Of a stretch of DNA of 59,150 nt, positions 17,524 through 24,435 are shown one piece after another; within the stretch, counting starts at the first letter, position 1, and the number at the start of each line of letters is the position of its first letter. Where the stretch lies: the NCBI GenBank assembly GCA_029907605.1, contig JARYLO010000005.1, positions 1 to 59,150 of the forward strand. Reading direction: 5' to 3'. This stretch comes from Sedimentisphaerales bacterium (lineage in GTDB: Bacteria > Planctomycetota > Phycisphaerae > Sedimentisphaerales > Anaerobacaceae). Under the pieces are notes generated by a model. That model searched no databases. It worked only from the letters and a program-made list of their open reading frames with translations, and was not told the DNA's origin. Made by a program: the position numbers and the translations under genes.

Positions 17524-17538
17524 GCAATCCGCGTGCCA
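17524..17538 (-). promoter_or_regulatory. Sigma-54 (-24/-12) promoter
   Basis: On the minus strand TGGCACG-N4-TTGC spans 17538-17524, a full match to the core sigma-54 consensus. The GG and GC pairs have the required spacing. The predicted start near 17512 gives a leader of about 14 bases carrying AAGAGGAG before the ATG at 17498. The neighbouring activator gene has the GAFTGA loop that contacts sigma-54, so the pair is coherent. Confidence 0.85.
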
Positions 17539-17540
17539 TC

Positions 17541-17581
17541 TGTGATTCACATGCTCGGTTTGGGTCTGTAATTGCGGCAAT
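17541..17581. promoter_or_regulatory. Paired palindromes, candidate upstream activator sites
   Basis: TGTGATTCACA (17541-17551) and ATTGCGGCAAT (17571-17581) are both perfect 5-base inverted repeats around one base. Their centres are 30 bases apart, close to three helical turns. They lie immediately upstream of the -24 element and downstream of the activator gene. Bacterial enhancer-binding proteins bind such repeated dyads, although the two sequences differ from each other, so they may serve different proteins. Confidence 0.4.
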
Positions 17582-17644
17582 AGAGCTCACTAGAGGTTAA
17601 ACTTGATCGTTTGCTGGTAACGTATCTGCGACGGTCTTTCATGT

Positions 17645-19012
17645 CTAGGTTGCAGGCTTGCGACTGCTGGATCCCCTTGACCCCTTTGGGACCTCGATAC
17701 CAAGGGCCTTTATCTTGCGGAAGAGGGTGCTCTTGTGCATGCCTAGCTCCCTTGCAGCCGCCAGGCGATTGAAGTTGTTCCGCCTTAGGGCATCGCGGAT
17801 CAGTTGTGCCTCTGCATTACGGGCAAGCGACCTGAGGTCCTTGCCAGGCTGCTGGCCTGCAAGGTGTTGGACAAGGTGATCTGGGAGGTGCTGGATTTGT
17901 ATCAATCCCTTATCACACAAGACAAAGGCGTGTTCTATTATGTTCTCGAGCTCCCTGATGTTGCCTGGATAGTCGTAGGACATGAACAAGGACATGGCCT
18001 CAGGGCCAACCCCAGTGATGGATTTGCCTGTGAGCTGATTGAAACGCCAGATGAAATGATCTATCAATGCGGGTATATCCCCCCTTCGGTCCCGCAAAGC
18101 TGGAAGCTCAATCCTTATTACGTTGAGTCTGTAGTACAGATCCTTGCGGAAACGGCCTTCCTCCACAAGCCTGGCCAGATCACGATTGGTCGCTGCAATG
18201 ACACGAACGTCTGCCCTTGCTGCAGATGTGGCACCTACAGGTTCATAAACCTTTTCCTGCAGGACCCTCAGGAGCCTGACCTGCAGCGCTGGGCTGATGT
18301 CCCCGATCTCATCCAGGAAGATCGTCCCTCCTTGTGCAAGATCGAACCTGCCAGGCTTATCCCTGTCTGCGCCGGTAAATGCACCCTTCTTGTACCCGAA
18401 CAGCTCTGAATCTAAGAGCGTATCTGGCAGGGCAGCGCAGTTCACTGCCACAAATGGCCTATCCTTCCTCTTGCTGTGGTTGTGGATCGCACGGGCCAAC
18501 AGTTCCTTGCCTGTACCAGTCTGGCCTAGAAGCAGGACAGTACTATCACTGGCTGCGATCTGAGGCAACCGTTCAATTATCCGGAGTATGGCGGGGCTGG
18601 AGGTTACCAGATCTGAGATGGTGAATCTGCCGGTTACGTGCTTGTAGAGTTGCTCAACGACGCTGAGGTCCCGGAAGGTCTCTGCCCCACCGATAATGGT
18701 GCCATTGCTGTCGCGTAGTAGGGCGGTTGAGACGCTTATCGGTATCCGCCTGCCGTCTGGGGTGATGATAAAACCCGATCTACCTATTACTGGCTTGCCA
18801 GTCTTGAAGGTCCGCCTTAGCGGGCAATCTGCCTCACACATGCTCGATCGGAATACCTCGAAACAATTACGGCCAAGGGCCTGGGCCCTGCTAATGCCGG
18901 TAATCGATTCTGCTGCCTTGTTGAAATAGGTGATCCGCCAGTCCGTATCCACGGTAAAGACGCCATCAGCGATGCTCTCTAAAATCACCTCCTTCTGTAT
19001 AGGTTCAGGCAT
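17645..19012 (-). CDS. Sigma-54-dependent activator, PAS-AAA-Fis
   Basis: 455 residues from ATG 19012 (GGAGGT four bases upstream). PAS sensor at about residues 8-125 with a CEADCPL cysteine pair that may bind a ligand or sense redox. AAA+ domain with Walker A GQTGTGKE, the sigma-54 contact loop KGAFTGAD, Walker B GGTIFLDEIG and the arginine-finger region FRKDLYYRL. C-terminal Fis-type helix-turn-helix RLAAARELGMHKSTLFRKI. Its ATG overlaps the ZnuB stop by 8 bases, so it is probably co-expressed with zinc uptake. The adjacent sigma-54 promoter is its likely target, as with the ORP regulator of Desulfovibrio. Confidence 0.93.
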   Translation of the reverse strand: MPEPIQKEVILESIADGVFTVDTDWRITYFNKAAESITGISRAQALGRNCFEVFRSSMCEADCPLRRTFKTGKPVIGRSGFIITPDGRRIPISVSTALLRDSNGTIIGGAETFRDLSVVEQLYKHVTGRFTISDLVTSSPAILRIIERLPQIAASDSTVLLLGQTGTGKELLARAIHNHSKRKDRPFVAVNCAALPDTLLDSELFGYKKGAFTGADRDKPGRFDLAQGGTIFLDEIGDISPALQVRLLRVLQEKVYEPVGATSAARADVRVIAATNRDLARLVEEGRFRKDLYYRLNVIRIELPALRDRRGDIPALIDHFIWRFNQLTGKSITGVGPEAMSLFMSYDYPGNIRELENIIEHAFVLCDKGLIQIQHLPDHLVQHLAGQQPGKDLRSLARNAEAQLIRDALRRNNFNRLAAARELGMHKSTLFRKIKALGIEVPKGSRGSSSRKPAT

Positions 19013-19859
19013 GGCTACCTCCATTATTCCCTTGCCAGATCGAGGCCGCCATGATCCTTCGCCAGATCGGCATAACTGCTGTTGCAATGACTAGGATCGC
19101 ACAACATGCCAGGCATGCGGTCTGATTAGCAGGCAGGTCCCATCTGAAGGCTGCAAAGAGCCCGGCCATGGTGCCAATGACTGCACAGATAGCACTTATG
19201 GACACGACCACCCAGAACCTCTTGGAAACTATAAGGCCCATTGCAGGGCAGACCACTAGATAACAGAAGACCAGTATGGAGCCTGCGATCTTTGAGGCCA
19301 TCGCCACTGCCAGGCCCAGCAATATAAAATACAACCATTCCCAGATGGCAGGCCTCAATCCCATCACATAGCTGGCGTCCCTGTCCAGGAATGAGTCCAG
19401 TATGGGCCTGACGAAGGCTAGATACATCAGGCCGATAGGGCCGAGTATGCATATGATCAGCCTCAGGTCTGCAGGGCCAGCAAGTATCAGGTCGCCATAG
19501 AGTACGGACTTGACCTCTGCTAGGCCAAACCCGCTTCGCCAGACAAGTATCAGGCTTGCCGATGATGCAGCCACGAATACTATCCCCAACACTGCATCCC
19601 TGGCAATCCTGCGCAGCTCATATGGATATGCCAAAAGGGCAACTGCCATCAATGTCACAGCCACGGCACCTACAGAGGGATTTAGTCCCAGCATCAGGGA
19701 TGCCGCTATCCCGCATGCGGCAACCTCGGAGAGGGCGATACCGATGAACACAACGCGTTTGAGGATCACGAATACCCCCAGGATGGAACAGACCGTGGCA
19801 ATGATCAGCCCTGTGGCCACTGCATAGGGAAACTGCCGTATGAGATCTATTGCGTGCAT
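19005..19859 (-). CDS. znuB: Zinc/manganese ABC transporter permease (ZnuB-type)
   Basis: 284 residues, about eight transmembrane helices, with the ABC-3 family pattern: VFIGIALSEVAACGIAASLML early and SILVFCYLVVCPAMGLIVSKRF late. It forms the inner-membrane channel used with the neighbouring ATPase and binding protein. It overlaps the ATPase gene by 13 bases. The metal is inferred as zinc from the Zur gene upstream; manganese cannot be excluded from the permease alone. Confidence 0.88.
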   Translation of the reverse strand: MHAIDLIRQFPYAVATGLIIATVCSILGVFVILKRVVFIGIALSEVAACGIAASLMLGLNPSVGAVAVTLMAVALLAYPYELRRIARDAVLGIVFVAASSASLILVWRSGFGLAEVKSVLYGDLILAGPADLRLIICILGPIGLMYLAFVRPILDSFLDRDASYVMGLRPAIWEWLYFILLGLAVAMASKIAGSILVFCYLVVCPAMGLIVSKRFWVVVSISAICAVIGTMAGLFAAFRWDLPANQTACLACCAILVIATAVMPIWRRIMAASIWQGNNGGSHA

Positions 19860-20548
19860 GTCTGAAACCCCGTCTTGTGCAGCTTGTGACAGGCTGGCTG
19901 CTGCATCTGGACACGGCGGTGCTCAACCTGACATACCAGGTCTGCAATGCTGGTAGCCACAGCCACCCCATGCAGGGCCAGCAAGACCGTCTTGGACTGC
20001 TCTGTACAGACCAGTCTGAGGTACTTGAGGACCTCCTGCTCCGACCTCTCGTCCAGCTCGGATGTGGGTTCATCCAGTACCAGGACCTCTGCGCCGCTGA
20101 CCAGGGCCCTGACAAGCAGGACCTTCTGTCTTGTCCCTCCGGACAGCTCTGCAAAGACCTTGTTTACATGATCAGCCAGGCCAAGCCACTGGAGTACCTG
20201 ATCTATCTGCGCTCTTGCCTGGCGATCGGGCCTTCGCCACCAGCCCAATTGCCAGTGCAATCCCATCTGCACGATCCTCCGCACAGATACAGGATATAAC
20301 GGGTCTATTGTCTTCTGTTGTGGGACGTATGCAGGCCTGGATCGTTTGAATGGTGTTACGATCCTGCCGCTGCGAATGGGCACAAGGCCTACGATCGCAC
20401 GGAGCAGTGTGGTCTTTCCTGCTCCATTGGGACCAACGAACAAGGCCAGCTTCCCTTTTGGTATGGTCAGGTTCACATCTGCTAGCACGGTCTGGCCATT
20501 ATAGGCGATGCTCACATCCTCTAGTTTGATGATGGGCAGCTCAGCCAT
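19847..20548 (-). CDS. znuC: Zinc ABC transporter ATP-binding protein (ZnuC-type)
   Basis: 233 residues from ATG 20548, with GGGAG upstream. Walker A FVGPNGAGKTTLLRAIVGL, signature ELSGGTRQKVLLVRAL (LSGGT in place of LSGGQ, common in this group), Walker B VLVLDEPTSELD and the switch histidine LALHGV. AYVPQQKTIDPLYPVSV is the zinc/manganese-type Q-loop region. The ATG overlaps the binding-protein stop by 8 bases. Confidence 0.9.
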   Translation of the reverse strand: MAELPIIKLEDVSIAYNGQTVLADVNLTIPKGKLALFVGPNGAGKTTLLRAIVGLVPIRSGRIVTPFKRSRPAYVPQQKTIDPLYPVSVRRIVQMGLHWQLGWWRRPDRQARAQIDQVLQWLGLADHVNKVFAELSGGTRQKVLLVRALVSGAEVLVLDEPTSELDERSEQEVLKYLRLVCTEQSKTVLLALHGVAVATSIADLVCQVEHRRVQMQQPACHKLHKTGFQTCTQ

Positions 20549-21575
20549 GTCGGTCGCTCCCAAGTGAATCGCAGATCTGCCTGACAATAAGATCTATCAG
20601 AGACAAATAGTCCTTTGCCTGCCCCTGACCGCCAACGGAGTTGGCGACAACCAACAACTTGGCACCAGTCCTATCGCAGATCCACTTGCCTGCCTTTGTG
20701 CTGTAGAAGGGCTCCTGTAAGACTAGTCTTACGCCCTGTTGTTTAATCAGTTCTGCTACCTGCTCGAGGTGGCGCGGACTAGGCGGTATTCCAGGCTTGG
20801 GTTCGAGCTCAGCAACGACCTGGAGGCCGAATCGGTTGGCCAGGTACACCCAGCTTCTGTGGTACGTCACTATCTTCTGACCGCGAAAAGGCCTCATCGT
20901 CCCCAACCATCTGCCCAGCAGTTCAGCCTTGCCTTGCTCGGCCAGGAAGGAATCGAGCGTCCCATCTATCTGCCTACGCCACAACTCATTCGGGTCGAAC
21001 TGGCCGACAAGCTCATCACCGAACATCCGCCTATCCAGTTCCCTACAGAAGCCTTCTAGATTGGCATAAAATTCCTCTTGATATGCCGGAAACAGGCTGG
21101 ATAGCCTCTGAGCGATCGTCCTAGCAACTATCCTGCCGTTGTATGGGTCCAGCCAATAATGTGGGTTTCCCTGGGGGTGTACATCGCCAAACTCCCTGGT
21201 GACCCTCTGTGCCGGCACCTCAAGCTTGAGCACCTCCATGGATGCATCCAGATGCCCTGGTAGACCAGGCCTTATCCTTGGATTGCGACACCCATCCAGG
21301 ACAGGGCCCTCCCAGCCTATCTCCAGCTCCATCCCTACCCGGATCCAAAGGTCCGCATCGCGAGCTGCCATCATGAGACTGGGCCGGACCTGCAGATAGT
21401 GCGGGTCCTGATTGCCTGGGCATAGGCTGGTGACCTTTGCCAGGTTCCCTGCAATGTACTGGGCTATGGAGGCAAGGTCTGCGGTGGTTGTAACGATATT
21501 GATCCTCTCAGCACCGAGGCTGTGTGTTGCCACAAGTGTCGCGATCAGGGTTACGGAGATCATCATCTTCTGCAT
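20541..21575 (-). CDS. znuA: Zinc ABC transporter periplasmic binding protein (ZnuA-type)
   Basis: 344 residues from ATG 21575 (GGGAGTGG upstream), opening with a signal peptide (MISVTLIATLVATHSLGA). Cluster A-I binding-protein features are TTTADLASIAQYIAG, the metal-ligand region NPHYWLDPYNG, VTYHRSWVYLANRFGL with a second ligand His, and LVLQEPFYSTKAG. There is no long His-rich loop, unlike enterobacterial ZnuA. Thirteen bases separate it from the outer-membrane gene upstream. Confidence 0.88.
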   Translation of the reverse strand: MQKMMISVTLIATLVATHSLGAERINIVTTTADLASIAQYIAGNLAKVTSLCPGNQDPHYLQVRPSLMMAARDADLWIRVGMELEIGWEGPVLDGCRNPRIRPGLPGHLDASMEVLKLEVPAQRVTREFGDVHPQGNPHYWLDPYNGRIVARTIAQRLSSLFPAYQEEFYANLEGFCRELDRRMFGDELVGQFDPNELWRRQIDGTLDSFLAEQGKAELLGRWLGTMRPFRGQKIVTYHRSWVYLANRFGLQVVAELEPKPGIPPSPRHLEQVAELIKQQGVRLVLQEPFYSTKAGKWICDRTGAKLLVVANSVGGQGQAKDYLSLIDLIVRQICDSLGSDRHG

Positions 21576-21588
21576 AGATCCACTCCCA

Positions 21589-22830
21589 TCAAAACGCATG
21601 TGCACCATGTGCACCGATCGAGACCTGTAACTGCACTATGAACTCGACTACGTCTTGGGCCACATCATCCGCCAGGTATCTTCCCTTGCTCAACTGGAAC
21701 CTGAGCCTAGAGAACTCAGATGGGCTAAAGTCACACATCGCACTGATCCTCCAGCTAGAGCCAAATCCATGCTCAATTGAACCCTGGATCCTGGTGGTGT
21801 TTGTCAGGCCCACCTGATCCCACCTGAAGCCACACCTCCACCTTGGGGCAAGGCCGTATGTCGCCTGGAGGTAGTATCCATCCTGTCGATCTATCTTGTA
21901 GCGACCGACCAATCCAGGATCGAGCAGGTGATCCACGATCCGCATCTGCTTATTGCGATACAGGTATTCGGCCTGTATGGTCAGGTCCCCTTGTCCGTAT
22001 GGCAGGGCAGAATCCTGCTTATATACCAGGTCCAGTCCGAATAAGGCCGATTGGCCATCGAGCCAATGGTCCGGATCGCCATCTGCGTCGCCATCGTGTG
22101 CCTCCTGATGCCGGCCGATGGCAACAGATCCACCCAATTGCAACGTATGTGCGATGCCAAGTGTGGGTGCGACCTTCAGCCAGCCCACGCAGAACCTGGG
22201 ACCATCGCGGACCGGCAGCGGATCCCCGCCGATGTAGGAGAAGCTCTGTTCATTCTTGCCCTGTAATGCCTCCATGCCAAACAGCATGTAAAAAGGCGTT
22301 GGTGCAAGCCACGAGACCTGGGCCCCTATCTCGTTTAGCCCGTGCTCGCCCAGCAGGAGCCTGTATACCAACGGTTGATCCACAAAGTCCCATTCATGAG
22401 AATGCTTTGGGTTCAGATAGCCCATGTCGCTAAAGAACTTGCCCGCCTTCAGGCCAAGGCCGTATGGAAGGCCCAGGGCCTCCATCTGAGCGACCTCCAT
22501 CTCCGCCCCATGCTCCAAGATCGCTGCAATGGCGGTGCCCTTGAAATAGGGATCCACATAGGCCGATAGCGAGATCTCCATATGCCTCATGTTGAACCCA
22601 CCCTCGACCTGGTGGTGCTCGTGGGCGTGCGCACAGGCAAATCCGTCTATGGCCTCTATGAGCGAGCTGGCCGTACCCTTGACATCATCGGTCTGCCAGT
22701 ATGTGTCAAGCACTGCAGAGACATCGACATCGGGATTGAGGGACTGTACTGCTGCCAAGGGCTCAGGCAGGGCAGAAGATCCTGATAAGCAAATCCCACA
22801 CGCAAGGTTAAGAATGGTCAATAATGGCAT
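21589..22830 (-). CDS. Outer-membrane beta-barrel protein of the zinc operon
   Basis: 413 residues. A signal peptide (LTILNLACGICLSGSSA) is followed by a His-rich patch CAHAHEHHQVEGGFNMRHMEI, then alternating amphipathic strands to an aromatic C-terminal HAF. Segments such as LGLPYGLGLKAGKFFSDMGY and HSHEWDFVDQPLVYRLLLGEHG recur in unnamed outer-membrane proteins beside zinc transporters in other phyla; I know of no assigned name. There is no TonB plug. The likely role is a zinc-selective porin feeding the ABC system, inferred from position and histidines. Confidence 0.65.
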   Translation of the reverse strand: MPLLTILNLACGICLSGSSALPEPLAAVQSLNPDVDVSAVLDTYWQTDDVKGTASSLIEAIDGFACAHAHEHHQVEGGFNMRHMEISLSAYVDPYFKGTAIAAILEHGAEMEVAQMEALGLPYGLGLKAGKFFSDMGYLNPKHSHEWDFVDQPLVYRLLLGEHGLNEIGAQVSWLAPTPFYMLFGMEALQGKNEQSFSYIGGDPLPVRDGPRFCVGWLKVAPTLGIAHTLQLGGSVAIGRHQEAHDGDADGDPDHWLDGQSALFGLDLVYKQDSALPYGQGDLTIQAEYLYRNKQMRIVDHLLDPGLVGRYKIDRQDGYYLQATYGLAPRWRCGFRWDQVGLTNTTRIQGSIEHGFGSSWRISAMCDFSPSEFSRLRFQLSKGRYLADDVAQDVVEFIVQLQVSIGAHGAHAF

Positions 22831-22889
22831 ACCATCTCCACAAATGGGATAACCGCGACCTTAGTAGCTATGATTGGACCGTGCTTTGG

Positions 22890-23192
22890 TTAGAGGGTAG
22901 GAGGCGGGGATCGCGGTCTGTTGATCCTAAGGTCTGCCGGATGGGTCGGCTGTAGTCTGATATAGCTCAGTTGCCAGCAGGGGCCATCCACCTGAAGGCA
23001 GCTTGCGCCGACCAGCTCCTGGGTGTTGTTTGGCAGTGTTGGGTTGTTTATGCATAATGGACAGTGCCTGCAATCAGGATCCAGTTGGTGTCCTGCGTGG
23101 TGCAGGTCACCAAAAAGCACGCCGAGCAGCATCAACAGGCCAAGAAGACCTAATGGCCATCTGTGTGTGCGCAAGGGCTGCACTGCGGACAT
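22890..23192 (-). CDS. Small membrane/periplasmic Cys-His protein
   Basis: 100 residues. After a short basic start there is one hydrophobic segment, WPLGLLGLLMLLGVLFGDL, then a metal-like cluster HHAGHQLDPDCRHCPLC and a proline-rich tail. It is similar in layout to DUF2946-like metal-associated small proteins. The listed start overlaps the Zur gene by 43 bases; a later start is possible. Position between Zur and the barrel gene suggests a zinc-binding helper. Real-gene status is likely but not certain. Confidence 0.5.
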   Translation of the reverse strand: MSAVQPLRTHRWPLGLLGLLMLLGVLFGDLHHAGHQLDPDCRHCPLCINNPTLPNNTQELVGASCLQVDGPCWQLSYIRLQPTHPADLRINRPRSPPPTL

Positions 23193-23623
23193 ATGCCCTC
23201 AAAGTGGACCTGCTGGCGATGTATGACAAACCCATTGTACGACCTACATGCAATCGGCGGCTCCAGGCCAACCAGACAATGTGTCTTGCCGCACCTACTG
23301 CAGGTCAGGTGTGGATGGCATTGATCCTCCCAACAGTTGCGGCTTAACTCAAACTGCCAGGTCCTATTGCCAGTAAAGGCCCGGTGCACAAGACCGGCTG
23401 ATCTGAGGCTGGCAAGGGTCCTGTATATGGTCACCCTGTCGTATCTGTGCCTGAGCCTTTGGGCGATCTGGTCCTGGCTCATAGGGGAATCGGACTGAAG
23501 CAGTACGCCTATGACCGCCACCCTGGCCCGAGTCTTATACAGACCCTTGGCCTTTAACAGGTTCAAGGCCTCTGTCCTAGTGTTCGTGTCCACAGGATCT
23601 CTGGGTCGATTGACTAGATCCAT
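23150..23623 (-). CDS. zur: Fur-family zinc regulator (Zur-like)
   Basis: 157 residues: KTRARVAVIGVLLQSD and YDRVTIYRTLASLRSAGLVH form the winged helix. NCWEDQCHPHLTCSRCGKTHCL and CPQCSPC carry both zinc-structural Cys pairs and extra ligands. The genetic context (Znu transporter, barrel protein) makes Zur the natural reading. It overlaps genes on both sides by 40-50 bases; a GTG at 23593 is an alternative start. It probably represses the operon through a dyad upstream of the first gene. Confidence 0.85.
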   Translation of the reverse strand: MDLVNRPRDPVDTNTRTEALNLLKAKGLYKTRARVAVIGVLLQSDSPMSQDQIAQRLRHRYDRVTIYRTLASLRSAGLVHRAFTGNRTWQFELSRNCWEDQCHPHLTCSRCGKTHCLVGLEPPIACRSYNGFVIHRQQVHFEGICPQCSPCAHTDGH

Positions 23624-24284
23624 CTGGCCCCCTTACAAACAGCATTGGAAAGACGATATCACTGACACAACATGGCACCCAAACGGCAATGAATAGTACC
23701 ACCAGGATCCCGAAGAGCAGTGCGATCGTCAGTTTGGCCTGCATGTTCATGAGGATGTGGGCAACGGATGCGAAGGTACTGAGGAATATGTGGATCGCGT
23801 GAGGTAACTTGGTATGCGGGGCCACAAGTGCCATGGCGATGCCTACTAGGGCCGCTGGATTGACGATGTACCAGTCCTCTATGAACCCGATATGTAGACC
23901 TGCTGGGTGCCCACCGTGTATGGATCCCTCTGACGGTACTGGCACGCCAAGGATCTGCTCGCCAAAGAATGGCAGTACACAGTCACTCAAGGTGGCAATG
24001 CCCACAGAACCCAGGTACCCAACCACAATAACGCCCAACAGGCTGCTTGTCCTCTTACGCAGCTTGTACAGGGATGCGGTTACGATGGCAGAGAAGATCA
24101 CATGTGCAGGATGGAACAACACGAACAGCCCATGGGCCGTTGAGGTCGTGATGTTGCGCAGAAGTATGATCCCAATCAGGCCTGCAGCAGCCCCCAAGAA
24201 CGTAAAGGGCGCATGCTCACCTAACTCCCTCAGGATCAGGAGGGGCCTCCCAGGACCTGTGCTATTGTGAGCAGTATCAGGCAT
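23577..24284 (-). CDS. Polytopic membrane protein at the head of the zinc operon
   Basis: 235 residues from ATG 24284, with five or six hydrophobic helices. Notable are FVLFHPAHVIFSAIVTASLYKL, a periplasmic-type loop SEGSIHGGHPAGLHIGF, AIHIFLSTFASVAHILMNMQ, the doublet WVPCCVSDIVFP, and a C-terminal CGHEH. The spread of His and Cys fits metal handling. I do not recognise a named family. As first gene under a Zur-like dyad it is probably zinc-responsive and may be a zinc permease or accessory. Confidence 0.6.
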   Translation of the reverse strand: MPDTAHNSTGPGRPLLILRELGEHAPFTFLGAAAGLIGIILLRNITTSTAHGLFVLFHPAHVIFSAIVTASLYKLRKRTSSLLGVIVVGYLGSVGIATLSDCVLPFFGEQILGVPVPSEGSIHGGHPAGLHIGFIEDWYIVNPAALVGIAMALVAPHTKLPHAIHIFLSTFASVAHILMNMQAKLTIALLFGILVVLFIAVWVPCCVSDIVFPMLFVRGPDGSSQSTQRSCGHEH

Positions 24285-24327
24285 CGTGCTAGTTCTACGA
24301 AGGATAGTAAAGGCCTGTTCGGGAATC

Positions 24328-24342
24328 TGTAACCTTGTTGCA
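24328..24342. promoter_or_regulatory. Candidate Zur operator
   Basis: TGTAACCTTGTTGCA is a 15-base dyad (TGTAAC-N3-GTTGCA, one mismatch between arms), the size of a Fur-family site. It overlaps a plausible minus-strand -35 (TTACAG), with TACTAT 17 bases further on as -10, leading into the gene starting at 24284. Confidence 0.4.
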
Positions 24343-24435
24343 TTTTTCCCAGGCCGATGCCGGCTTGCCACTAGATTTTGGCGTTGCTGATGCGTATGCT
24401 GATAGCCTTATCCCAGTGCCAAGAAGGGTTAGGTC

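Noticed and set aside
17541-17551. TGTGATTCACA as a CRP/FNR site
   Set aside because: Half-sites match but are separated by one base rather than the six (CRP) or four (FNR) required.
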